A stretch of DNA of 64,000 nucleotides, from the NCBI RefSeq assembly GCF_014650455.1, contig NZ_BMUZ01000007.1, positions 45,910 through 109,909 of the forward strand, in the 5' to 3' direction. The translations under genes and the position numbers were made by a program. This stretch comes from Streptomyces xanthochromogenes (GTDB taxonomy: Bacteria; Actinomycetota; Actinomycetes; Streptomycetales; Streptomycetaceae). Below, piece by piece: positions 35,593 through 43,774 of this stretch (position 1 is the first letter of the stretch; each line of letters begins with the position of its first letter). The notes beneath the pieces were generated by a model. It did not search any database. It had not been told where the DNA came from and saw only the letters and a list, made by a program, of their open reading frames with translations.

Positions 35593-36624
35593 ATGACCGA
35601 CCTGCACCCCTTCATCGCGGGGCTGCCCAAGGCCGAGCTGCACGTGCACCACGTGGGCTCCGCCTCACCGCGCATCGTGGCCGAACTCGCCGCCCGCCAC
35701 GCGGACTCGAAGGTCCCCACCGACCCCGAAGCGCTCGCCGACTACTTCACGTTCACGGACTTCGCGCACTTCATCGAGGTCTACCTCTCGGTCGTCGACC
35801 TGATCCGCACCCCGGAGGACGTGCGCCTTCTCACCTACGAGGTGGCCCGTGACATGGCCCGGCAGAACGTCCGCTACGCCGAGCTGACCATCACGCCGTT
35901 CTCCTCCACTCGCCGGGGCATCGACGAGCGCGCCTTCATGGACGCGATCGAGGATGCCCGCCGGGCCGCCGAGGCCGAGTTCGGCACGGTCCTGCGCTGG
36001 TGCTTCGACATTCCGGGCGAGGCCGGTCTGGACGCCGCCGCCGAGACGGCCCGGCTCGCCACCGAGGACGGCGTGCGCCCCGAGGGTCTGGTCTCCTTCG
36101 GCCTGGGCGGCCCGGAGATCGGCGTGCCGCGCCCGCAGTTCAAGCCGTACTTCGACCGGGCCATCGCCGCCGGCCTGCACTCCGTACCGCACTCGGGCGA
36201 GTCCACGGGACCCCAGTCGATCTGGGACGCGCTGATCGACCTGCGGGCCGAGCGCATCGGCCACGGCACCAGCGCGACCCAGGACCCGGCCCTGCTCAAG
36301 CACCTCGCCGAGCACCGGATCGCCCTGGAGGTCTGCCCGACGTCCAACCTGGCGACGCGCGTGGTGCCCGACCTGGACCAGCACCCCATCAAGGAAATGG
36401 TGGCCGCGGGCGTCCTGGTCACCATCAACAGCGACGACCCGCCGATGTTCGGCAGCGACCTCAACAACGAGTACGCAGTCGCGGCCCGGCTCCTGGAGCT
36501 GGACGAGCAGGGGGTCGCCGACCTCGCCAAGAACGCCGTCGAGGCCTCCTTCCTCGACCCCGCGGGCAAGACGAAACTCGCCGGGGAGATCGACGACTAC
36601 ACCGCGAAGTGGCTCGCCCGCTGA
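35593..36624 (+). CDS. Adenosine deaminase-family enzyme, probable aminodeoxyfutalosine deaminase
   Basis: This is a 343-residue amidohydrolase-fold deaminase. Metal ligands are visible in ELHVHHVGS (His17, His19), VPHSGEST, then TINSDDPPMFGS with the catalytic Asp. HGTSATQDP carries another active-site His. Streptomyces members at this locus (recalled as SCO5662) were reported to deaminate 6-aminodeoxyfutalosine in the futalosine route to menaquinone, so this is likely the same, but plain adenosine deaminase cannot be ruled out. The ATG at 35593 has a GGAGG site six bases before. A TACCAT -10-like box lies near 35515. Confidence 0.85.
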   Translation: MTDLHPFIAGLPKAELHVHHVGSASPRIVAELAARHADSKVPTDPEALADYFTFTDFAHFIEVYLSVVDLIRTPEDVRLLTYEVARDMARQNVRYAELTITPFSSTRRGIDERAFMDAIEDARRAAEAEFGTVLRWCFDIPGEAGLDAAAETARLATEDGVRPEGLVSFGLGGPEIGVPRPQFKPYFDRAIAAGLHSVPHSGESTGPQSIWDALIDLRAERIGHGTSATQDPALLKHLAEHRIALEVCPTSNLATRVVPDLDQHPIKEMVAAGVLVTINSDDPPMFGSDLNNEYAVAARLLELDEQGVADLAKNAVEASFLDPAGKTKLAGEIDDYTAKWLAR

Positions 36625-36681
36625 CCCTCCGGGGCCGGGCCCCGGCTGGCCGCCCCCGCCGGCGCTCAGCACAATGACCCC

Positions 36682-37398
36682 ATGCGCACCGTGACAGCCG
36701 TGGCCCACCGCGGCGACCCGTACCGCGTCCGCGAGAACACGCTCCCCTCCATCGCCTCGGCCCTGGAGCGGGGCGCCGACGCGGTCGAGGTCGACGTCCG
36801 CACCACCCGGGACGGCGTGCCCGTGCTGCTGCACGACGAGACGCTGAAGCGGCTGTGGGACTTCGACCGCCCGCTGGCCGAGCTCCCGCACGCGGAGGTC
36901 GCCGAGGTCACCGGCGGCGGGGTCCCCACCCTGCGCCAGGCCCTGATGGCGGCCGGGGCGCACCGGGTGATGCTGGATCTGCCCGGCGCCACCGAGGAGT
37001 CGGTGCGCAAGGTGGTGAACACGGTCCGCGAGTGCGGTGCGGGCGAGCGGGTCTACTACTGCGCGGGGCCGGTCGCCATGCTGTGCGTGCGCCGCGCCGA
37101 CCCGGCCGCCGAAATCGCCCTGACGTGGACCAGGCCCGCCCCGCCACGCCCCGCCCTGGTCGAGGCCGTCAGGCCCCGCTGGCTCAACTACCGCTTCGGC
37201 CTGCTGAGTTCGGACCTGGTGGCACGGGCCCACCGGGACGGCCTGCTCGTCTCGGCCTGGACCCCGGACACCGCCCGCACCCAGCGCCACCTCATCGCCC
37301 ACGGCGTGGACGCGATCACCACCAACCGCCTGGACACACTGTCGGCCGTCCTGTCGGAAAGGCAGGCGACCCGGGGCGGTGCCCCGGACCCCTCCTGA
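36682..37398 (+). CDS. Glycerophosphodiester phosphodiesterase
   Basis: This is a 238-residue cytoplasmic enzyme that cuts glycerophosphodiesters to an alcohol and glycerol-3-phosphate. GDPD signatures are HRG (His9) with RENTLPSIASAL, then EVDVRTTRDGVPVLLHDETL, which holds the metal-binding Glu and Asp and the second catalytic His. No signal peptide is seen. CACAAT lies exactly six bases before the ATG, so the mRNA is probably leaderless. It follows the deaminase by 57 bp and may have its own promoter. Confidence 0.93.
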   Translation: MRTVTAVAHRGDPYRVRENTLPSIASALERGADAVEVDVRTTRDGVPVLLHDETLKRLWDFDRPLAELPHAEVAEVTGGGVPTLRQALMAAGAHRVMLDLPGATEESVRKVVNTVRECGAGERVYYCAGPVAMLCVRRADPAAEIALTWTRPAPPRPALVEAVRPRWLNYRFGLLSSDLVARAHRDGLLVSAWTPDTARTQRHLIAHGVDAITTNRLDTLSAVLSERQATRGGAPDPS

Positions 37399-37447
37399 GC
37401 CCCGCCCCCCTCCCGACAGAGGGAACACGCCCGACGGAAGCGCCCCC

Positions 37448-37963
37448 TCAAGCCGGCACCGGCACCCGCTCCCCCATCTCCTCAAGGGCCTTGATCTTGC
37501 GCCGCACCACGTACAGCGGGATCACGCCGAACACCCCGAAGGACATGTCGATCAGCGACCACCAGAAGGGGATTCCCCTGAGGGGCCCGCAGATCAGGGC
37601 GACCGGGATGATCCCCGCGCAAGCGATCATCGCGAACTCGACGACCCAGACGTTGCGGACCGGATCGCGCAGCACCCCGTAGAAGGCGACCGCGATGACG
37701 AGGTGGGCGAAGGCCAGCCAGTCCGTGCCGTAGAGCAGGAACGGGTAGTCGGCGTCGGCGGTGTCGACGCCGGCCCGTACCCGGTCGATCCAGCCGGTCA
37801 GCCCCGGCAGCTTGTCGCCGATCGGGGTGTGGTGCAACACGGACTGCGTCCAGCGCAGTTCGTGCACCAGGGGGAAGGCCGTCAGGCCGCTCAGCACGAG
37901 GCAGACGACGAACACGGCCAGCCATACGCGGGTACGCCGCAACAGGGCGTTTCGCTCGCTCAT
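37448..37963 (-). CDS. Small integral membrane protein, unknown function
   Basis: This is a 171-residue protein with about four membrane spans (around VWLAVFVVCLVLSGLTAFPLV, WLAFAHLVIAVAFYGVL, VVEFAMIACAGIIPVALICG and SLIDMSFGVFGVIPLYVV) and a basic C-terminal tail (RRKIKALEEMG). No family is recognised with confidence. TACGCT lies six bases upstream of the ATG (leaderless), and a perfect 14-bp palindrome overlaps the -35 region. It is convergent with the GDPD gene, 49 bp apart. Confidence 0.82.
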   Translation of the reverse strand: MSERNALLRRTRVWLAVFVVCLVLSGLTAFPLVHELRWTQSVLHHTPIGDKLPGLTGWIDRVRAGVDTADADYPFLLYGTDWLAFAHLVIAVAFYGVLRDPVRNVWVVEFAMIACAGIIPVALICGPLRGIPFWWSLIDMSFGVFGVIPLYVVRRKIKALEEMGERVPVPA

Positions 37964-37969
37964 GATCGC

Positions 37970-37997
37970 AGCGTACGCCTGTGTTGAACGCGTTCAA
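37970..37997 (-). promoter_or_regulatory. Leaderless promoter with perfect palindromic operator
   Basis: On the minus strand TTGAACGCGTTCAA (37997-37984) is a perfect 14-bp palindrome whose first half, TTGAAC, makes a good -35 box. TACGCT (37975-37970) is the -10 box, 16 bases further, and the ATG follows six bases later. The CG-centred form resembles LacI/GalR-type operators. The palindrome is seen; the binding protein is a guess. Confidence 0.65.
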
Positions 37998-38043
37998 AAG
38001 CGGGGCCGGGCCGCAAGCCCAAGGCCCGGACCCCGGACCCCGC

Positions 38044-39240
38044 CTACAGCCCCACGATCTCGTTCCAGCGCTTGGCGAACTCGACCCGCTCCTCGGAGGT
38101 GATGTCCCGTGCGATGGCGAGGCGCCCCCGCATCGCGTCGTCCGGGAAGATCAGCGGGTCCTCGGCGAGCTGGGCCTCGTCCTTGTCCTTGGAGGAGGCG
38201 AGCACCTCGCGGGCGGCCGGCACCGGGCACACGTAGTTGACCGAGGCGGCGAGTTCGGCCGCGACGTGGGGGTCGTAGTAGTAGTCGACCAGCGCCTCCG
38301 CGTTCGCCTTGTGACGGGCCAGGTTGGGGATCATCATCGACTCCGCCCACAGCTCGGCGCCCTCCTGGGGCACCACGAACTCGATGTCGGGGTTGTCCGC
38401 CTGGAGCTGGAAGACGTCACCGCTGTAGGCCTGACAGGCCAGCACGTCGCCCTTGTTGAGGTCGCTCGTGTAGTCGTTGCCGGTGAAGCGGCGGATCTGC
38501 TTCTTCGCGACCTGCTTCTCGACCTGGTCGCACATCCGGTGGAAGTCGTCGGCGGTCCACTTGGTGATGTCGACGCCGTTGCCCTGCATCAGGAGCGCGA
38601 AGGACTCGTCGAGGCCGGAGAACAGCGTCACCTTGCCCGCGAGCCGCGGGTCCCACAGGTCGTGGACGTGCTGGATCTCGCGGCCGAGTTTCTTCTTGTT
38701 GTACGCGATGCCGGTGATCCCGGACTGCCACGGGACGCTGTGCAGACGCCCGTTGTCGAAGGCGGGGGTGCGCAGCTGGGGGTCGAGGTAGCGGGTGACG
38801 TTGGGCTGCTTGGCTCGGTCCATCTGCTGCACCCAGCCGAGCCGGACGAACCGGGCGGCCATCCAGTCGCTGATGACCATCAGGTCCCGGCCGGTCTCCT
38901 GGTGGTTCATCAGGGCCGGGCTGATCTTCCCGAAGAACTCGTCGTTGTCGTTGATCTCCTCGGTGTACGTGACGGAGATCCCGGTGCTCCTGGTGAACGC
39001 GTCCAGGGTGGGCCGCCGGGAGGCGTCGTTGTCGTCGACGTCTATGTAGAGCGGCCAGTTGGCGAAGGTGAGGGACTTGTCGGCGGCCGAGCGGTCGCGC
39101 CCGGCCCGGTCACCGGGTTCGACGTAGGCCGCGGGGACCCCGCAGCCGGCCAGTGCGGCCAGCGCGGCGCCGCCGCCGAGGGCGCGCAGCAGGCTGCGGC
39201 GGGACAGGGGGCTGGCTGCGGGGAACGCGGTCGGTCGCAT
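38044..39240 (-). CDS. Polyamine-binding lipoprotein, PotD type (receptor 2, orphan)
   Basis: This is a 398-residue PotD-like receptor. SRRSLLRALGGGAALAALAGCG gives a twin-arginine motif plus lipobox. The mature part matches receptor 1 closely in layout: LTFANWPLYIDVD, VTYTEEINDNDEFFGKI, FTGNDYTSDLNKGDVLACQAYSGD. There is no permease or ATPase beside it; instead it is followed upstream on the same strand by a dehydrogenase gene (39389) and lies near an aminotransferase. It may serve the PotABC unit at 28016-30890. The ATG at 39240 is preferred; a longer start adds an unlikely basic lead. Confidence 0.9.
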   Translation of the reverse strand: MRPTAFPAASPLSRRSLLRALGGGAALAALAGCGVPAAYVEPGDRAGRDRSAADKSLTFANWPLYIDVDDNDASRRPTLDAFTRSTGISVTYTEEINDNDEFFGKISPALMNHQETGRDLMVISDWMAARFVRLGWVQQMDRAKQPNVTRYLDPQLRTPAFDNGRLHSVPWQSGITGIAYNKKKLGREIQHVHDLWDPRLAGKVTLFSGLDESFALLMQGNGVDITKWTADDFHRMCDQVEKQVAKKQIRRFTGNDYTSDLNKGDVLACQAYSGDVFQLQADNPDIEFVVPQEGAELWAESMMIPNLARHKANAEALVDYYYDPHVAAELAASVNYVCPVPAAREVLASSKDKDEAQLAEDPLIFPDDAMRGRLAIARDITSEERVEFAKRWNEIVGL

Positions 39241-39388
39241 TCCGGCAGGATGCCTCCCGCGCCCACCGCGTTCAATGGACGCTGCGTACAGCCGGGCGCC
39301 CCGGGCCAGACACCCTGTCGGGGCACGGCGGCAGCGAAAAGGGGCGGGGGACAACTCCCCCGCCCCTGCGCGCCGTTCAGGCCGTGGC

Positions 39389-40828
39389 TCAGCCTTCGAT
39401 GGACGTCATCACGTGCTTGATGCGGGTGTAGTCCTCGAAGCCGTACGCGGAGAGGTCCTTGCCGTATCCGGACTTCTTGAAGCCGCCGTGCGGCATCTCG
39501 GCGACCAGCGGGATGTGGGTGTTGATCCACACACAGCCGAAGTCGAGGTTCTTGGACATCCGCATGGCGCGGGCGTGGTCCTTGGTCCACACCGAGGAGG
39601 CGAGCGCGTACTCGACGCCGTTCGCGTACTCCAGGGCCTGGGCCTCGTCGGTGAAGGACTGGACGGTGATGACCGGCCCGAACACCTCGTTCTGGATGAT
39701 CTCGTCGTCCTGCTTCAGGCCGGAGACGACGGTCGGGGCGTAGAAGTAGCCCTGCTCGCCGACCTGGTGGCCACCCGCCTCGACCTTGGCGTGGGCGGGC
39801 AGCCGGTCGATGAACCCGGCGACCTGCTTCAGCTGGTTGGCGTTGTTGAGCGGGCCGTACAGCACGTCCTCGTCGTCCGGCTGCCCGGTCTTGGTCTCGG
39901 CGGCCGTCTTGGCGAGCGCGGCCACGAACTCGTCGTGGATCGACTCGTGCACGAGCACGCGGGTCGCGGCCGTGCAGTCCTGGCCGGCGTTGAAGTAGCC
40001 CGCGACCGCGATGTCCTCGACGGCCTTGGCGATGTCGGCGTCCTCGAAGACGACGACCGGGGCCTTGCCGCCCAGCTCCAGGTGGACGCGCTTGACGTCC
40101 TTGGCGGCGGACTCGGCGACCTGCATGCCCGCGCGTACCGAACCGGTGATGGAGGCCATCGCCGGGGTCTTGTGCTCGACCATCGCGCGGCCGGTGTCGC
40201 GGTCGCCGCAGATGACGTTGAAGACGCCCTTGGGGACGATCGCGCCGATGATCTCGGCGAGCAGAACCGTCGAGGCGGGGGTGGTGTCCGACGGCTTGAG
40301 GACGACGGTGTTGCCCGCGGCGAGCGCCGGGGCGAACTTCCAGACCGCCATCATCATGGGGTAGTTCCACGGCGCGACCTGCGCGCAGACGCCGACCGGC
40401 TCGCGGCGGACGATCGAGGTCAGACCCTCCATGTACTCGCCGGCGCTACGGCCTTCGAGCAGCCGGGCGGCGCCGGCGAAGAAGCGGATCTGGTCGACCA
40501 TGGGCGGCACTTCTTCGGTGCGGGTGAGCTCCAGCGGCTTGCCGGTGTTCTCCGACTCGGCCGCGATCAGCTCCTCGGCCCGCTCCTCGAAGGCGTCCGC
40601 GATCTTGAGCAGCACGCGCTGGCGCTCGGCGGGGGTGGAGTCGCGCCAGGCGGGGAACGCCCTGGCCGCGGCCGCCATGGCGGCGTCCACGTCCTCCTGC
40701 CCGGAGAGCGGCGAGGTCGCATATGGCTGTCCCGTGGCCGGGTTGACCACCTCGATGGTCCGCCCGTCGGCAGCATCGCGGAACTCTCCGTCGATGTAGT
40801 TGCGCAAACGACGCAGTTCGGTGGTCAC
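39389..40828 (-). CDS. Aldehyde dehydrogenase, gamma-aminobutyraldehyde type (third of three)
   Basis: This 479-residue ALDH is closely similar in layout to the enzyme at 32378. Catalytic Cys is in NAGQDCTAATRVLV, base Glu in VHLELGGKAPVVVFEDADI, and cofactor region in AQVAPWNYPMMMAVWKF. The C-terminus HGGFKKSGYGKDLSAYGFEDY fits aminoaldehyde dehydrogenases. The GTG at 40828 has a GGGAGG site eight bases before. It is divergent from the Lrp regulator and aminotransferase genes over 180 bp, which suggests joint control. It probably oxidises the aldehyde made by that aminotransferase. Confidence 0.92.
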   Translation of the reverse strand: MTTELRRLRNYIDGEFRDAADGRTIEVVNPATGQPYATSPLSGQEDVDAAMAAAARAFPAWRDSTPAERQRVLLKIADAFEERAEELIAAESENTGKPLELTRTEEVPPMVDQIRFFAGAARLLEGRSAGEYMEGLTSIVRREPVGVCAQVAPWNYPMMMAVWKFAPALAAGNTVVLKPSDTTPASTVLLAEIIGAIVPKGVFNVICGDRDTGRAMVEHKTPAMASITGSVRAGMQVAESAAKDVKRVHLELGGKAPVVVFEDADIAKAVEDIAVAGYFNAGQDCTAATRVLVHESIHDEFVAALAKTAAETKTGQPDDEDVLYGPLNNANQLKQVAGFIDRLPAHAKVEAGGHQVGEQGYFYAPTVVSGLKQDDEIIQNEVFGPVITVQSFTDEAQALEYANGVEYALASSVWTKDHARAMRMSKNLDFGCVWINTHIPLVAEMPHGGFKKSGYGKDLSAYGFEDYTRIKHVMTSIEG

Positions 40829-41008
40829 TTCGCTGGCCTCCCGGTCCGATGTCCGATGGGTGAGACAGCCCACCCTAGTCGGTGGAGCGACGCTTTCGAC
40901 AGACCCGACGGCCCGGAACTTCGGATTCAGTTCTCCAGAGGTCACGGAACAACGAATTTCATCGCTTTGGGGTTGCGGGACAGACCGAGTCAGGTGCACA
41001 GTGGCTCC

Positions 41009-41500
41009 GTGGCCAGCCGAAGCACAGACCCCAGGATCGGGAACGGATCGTCCCCCTCCATCGATGCCGTCTCCCTGGCGATCATCGAGCAGCTCCAGGA
41101 GGACGGACGCCGTCCTTACGCCGCGATCGGCAAGGCCGTGGGCCTGTCGGAGGCGGCCGTGCGTCAGCGCGTGCAGAAGCTGCTCGACCAGGGCGTGATG
41201 CAGATCGTCGCCGTCACCGACCCGCTCACCGTGGGATTCCGGCGGCAGGCGATGGTCGGCATCCGCGTCGAGGGCGACCTCGACCCCGTGGCGGAGGCGC
41301 TGACGGCCATGGCCGAGTGCGAGTACGTGGTGATGACCGCGGGCTCCTTCGACCTGATGGTGGAGGTCGTCTGCGAGGACGACGACCACCTCCTCGAAGT
41401 GATCAACAAGAGGATCCGCGCCCTCCCCGGCGTGCGTTCCACCGAGAGCTTCGTCTATCTCAAGCTGAAGAAGCAGACCTATATGTGGGGAACCCGATAG
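41009..41500 (+). CDS. Lrp/AsnC family transcriptional regulator
   Basis: This is a 163-residue regulator. The N-terminal HTH (IDAVSLAIIEQLQEDGRRPY, then IGKAVGLSEAAVRQRVQKLL) is followed by the RAM ligand-binding domain (MVGIRVEGDLDPVAEAL, then VVMTAGSFDLMVEVVCEDD). Lrp proteins are octamers that sense amino acids or related metabolites. It is followed two bases later by the aminotransferase gene, and faces the dehydrogenase gene, so it likely controls both. A GTG at 40994 would add five residues and cannot be excluded. The ligand is unknown; polyamine-derived amino compounds are natural candidates. Confidence 0.92.
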   Translation: MASRSTDPRIGNGSSPSIDAVSLAIIEQLQEDGRRPYAAIGKAVGLSEAAVRQRVQKLLDQGVMQIVAVTDPLTVGFRRQAMVGIRVEGDLDPVAEALTAMAECEYVVMTAGSFDLMVEVVCEDDDHLLEVINKRIRALPGVRSTESFVYLKLKKQTYMWGTR

Positions 41501-41502
41501 CC

Positions 41503-42864
41503 GTGAGCAAGGACCTCAGCCAGACCGCCTACGACCACCTGTGGATGCACTTCACCCGCATGTCGTCGTACGAGAACGCGCCCGTTCCCACCATCGTCCG
41601 TGGCGAAGGCACCTACATCTACGACGACAAGGGAAAGAAGTACCTGGACGGCCTGTCGGGCCTGTTCGTCGTCAACGCAGGCCACGGCCGTCACGAGCTC
41701 GCCGAGACCGCCTACAAGCAGGCGCAGGAGCTGGCCTTCTTCCCGGTGTGGTCCTACGCCCACCCCAAGGCCGTCGAACTCGCCGAGCGCCTCGCGAACT
41801 ACGCGCCGGGCGACCTCAACAAGGTCTTCTTCACCACCGGTGGCGGCGAGGCCGTCGAGACCGCGTGGAAGCTGGCCAAGCAGTACCACAAGCTCACCGG
41901 CAACCACACGAAGTACAAGGTCATCTCGCGCGCGGTCGCCTACCACGGCACCCCGCAGGGCGCCCTGTCCATCACCGGTCTGCCCGCCCTGAAGGCGCCC
42001 TTCGAGCCGCTGGTCCCCGGCGCGCACAAGGTGCCGAACACCAACATCTACCGCGCCCCGATCCACGGCGAGGACCCGGTGGCCTTCGGCCGCTGGGCCG
42101 CCGACCAGATCGAGCAGGAGATCCTCTTCGAGGGCCCCGAGACCGTCGCCGCCGTCTTCCTGGAGCCGGTGCAGAACGCGGGCGGCTGCTTCCCGCCGCC
42201 GCCCGGCTACTTCCAGCGGGTCCGCGAGATCTGCGACAAGTACGACGTGCTGCTCGTCTCCGACGAGGTCATCTGTGCCTTCGGCCGCCTGGGCACGATG
42301 TTCGCCTGCGACAAGTTCGACTACGTGCCGGACATGATCACCTGCGCCAAGGGCATGACCTCGGGCTACTCCCCGATCGGCGCCTGCATCATCTCGGACA
42401 GGCTCGCCGAGCCGTTCTACAAGGGTGACAACACCTTCCTGCACGGCTACACCTTCGGCGGCCACCCGGTCTCCGCCGCGGTGGGCCTGGCCAACCTCGA
42501 CATCTTCGAGCGCGAGGGCCTCAACCAGCACGTGCTCGACAACGAGGGCGCCTTCTTCGACACCCTCAAGAAGCTGCACGACCTGCCGATAGTCGGCGAC
42601 GTCCGCGGCAACGGCTTCTTCTACGGCATCGAGCTGGTGAAGGACAAGGCCACCAAGGAGACGTTCAACGACGAGGAGACCGAGCGCGTCCTGTACGGCT
42701 TCCTCTCCAAGGCGCTGTACGACAACGGCCTGTACTGCCGGGCCGACGACCGCGGCGACCCGGTCGTCCAGCTCGCCCCGCCGCTGATCTCCGACCAGAA
42801 CACCTTCGACGAGATCGAGGGCGTCCTGCGTCAGGTGCTGACGGAGGCCTGGACGAAGCTCTGA
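41503..42864 (+). CDS. Class III PLP aminotransferase (putrescine/omega-amino acid type)
   Basis: This is a 453-residue fold-type I aminotransferase. The PLP lysine is in DMITCAKGMTSGYSPIGA, preceded by LLVSDEVICAFGRLG. FFTTGGGEAVETAWKLAKQY holds the phosphate-binding loop. The family moves terminal amino groups from diamines, beta-alanine or GABA to pyruvate. The GTG starts two bases past the Lrp stop with GGGGA further upstream, so it is cotranscribed. A strong hairpin follows at 42878. Together with the divergent dehydrogenase it forms a two-step amine-to-acid pathway. Confidence 0.92.
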   Translation: MSKDLSQTAYDHLWMHFTRMSSYENAPVPTIVRGEGTYIYDDKGKKYLDGLSGLFVVNAGHGRHELAETAYKQAQELAFFPVWSYAHPKAVELAERLANYAPGDLNKVFFTTGGGEAVETAWKLAKQYHKLTGNHTKYKVISRAVAYHGTPQGALSITGLPALKAPFEPLVPGAHKVPNTNIYRAPIHGEDPVAFGRWAADQIEQEILFEGPETVAAVFLEPVQNAGGCFPPPPGYFQRVREICDKYDVLLVSDEVICAFGRLGTMFACDKFDYVPDMITCAKGMTSGYSPIGACIISDRLAEPFYKGDNTFLHGYTFGGHPVSAAVGLANLDIFEREGLNQHVLDNEGAFFDTLKKLHDLPIVGDVRGNGFFYGIELVKDKATKETFNDEETERVLYGFLSKALYDNGLYCRADDRGDPVVQLAPPLISDQNTFDEIEGVLRQVLTEAWTKL

Positions 42865-42877
42865 TCCGTCCCGCCCA

Positions 42878-42922
42878 CGGCCCGGCCGCGCCCATCCGAG
42901 TGAGATGGGGGCGGCCGGGCCG
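42878..42922 (+). terminator. Strong hairpin terminator after aminotransferase
   Basis: A 19-bp stem with one mismatch (CGGCCCGGCCGC-GCCCATC against its inverse) and a loop of about seven bases begins 14 bases past the stop codon. There is no T-run. Confidence 0.8.
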
Positions 42923-43036
42923 CGTGCTGTCATGGCAGTCACACCCCAGTGCCTAGCGTGCCCAGTGACCGATCGGCCCTGCCTTCGTTCCCCCGTACGG
43001 GGAGCAGGAAATCTGATCTGAACCGAGGTGTGCACC

Positions 43037-43774
43037 ATGGTGGCTCCGCCGGACAACGACGTGCTGTGGGCACGTTCCCTGCATCACTCCCACGGCGGCT
43101 CGCCCGCCCTGACCGGGGTCAGCGTCGAGGCCCGCGAGGGCGAGATCCTCGCCGTCGGCGGCCCGCGCGGCTCGGGCAAGACGACCCTGCTGCGCTGCCT
43201 TTCGGGCGCGGTCGTGCCGGACGAGGGCGAGGTGTGGTTCAACAGCGGGGCCGTGCACACCCTGGGCGCCGCGGCCCGCGAGCGGCTGCGGCGCGACCGG
43301 TTCGCCTGGATCGACCCCGAGCCGGCCCTGGTCCCCGAGCTGAGCGCCTGGGAGAACGCGGCCCTGCCGCTGCTGCTTCGCGGGGTCTCGCACCGGAGCG
43401 CGAAGAAGACCACCCTGGAGTGGCTGGAGCGCCTCGACATCGACACCTGCGCCAAGAAGCGCCCGCACGCACTGCTCCAGGCGGAGCGCCAGCGGGTGGC
43501 CATCGCCCGCGCCCTGATCACCGAGCCGGCCGTCCTCTTCGCCGACGAGCCGACCGCGACCCTGCACAGCGCCGACCGCGCCCAGGTGCTGCGCACCCTG
43601 CTCACCGCGGCCCGCTCGCACCACATCACCACGATCATCGCCACCCACGACACGGACGTGGCGGCCCTCGCCGACCGCACGGTGGTCCTCATCGACGGGC
43701 GACGGGTCAACTCCCGTACAGAAAACGGCACTTCGGAACCGGAGGGTATCGCCGCGTGCTCGCTCTCCGTCTAG
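43037..43774 (+). CDS. ABC transporter ATPase-like protein with degenerate motifs
   Basis: This 245-residue protein has the fold and order of LolD/MacB-type ATPases. Walker A (GGPRGSGKTT, residues 41-50), Walker B (VLFADE, 166-171) and the H-loop THD are present. The Q-loop Gln is replaced (FAWID, Ile92), the signature LSGGQ reads LLQAE (146-150), and the D-loop LD reads LH (177). ATP binding may persist, but hydrolysis is doubtful. The ATG at 43037 has a GAGGTG site; a GTG nine bases earlier is possible. It overlaps the membrane partner gene by 19 bp. Confidence 0.85.
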   Translation: MVAPPDNDVLWARSLHHSHGGSPALTGVSVEAREGEILAVGGPRGSGKTTLLRCLSGAVVPDEGEVWFNSGAVHTLGAAARERLRRDRFAWIDPEPALVPELSAWENAALPLLLRGVSHRSAKKTTLEWLERLDIDTCAKKRPHALLQAERQRVAIARALITEPAVLFADEPTATLHSADRAQVLRTLLTAARSHHITTIIATHDTDVAALADRTVVLIDGRRVNSRTENGTSEPEGIAACSLSV

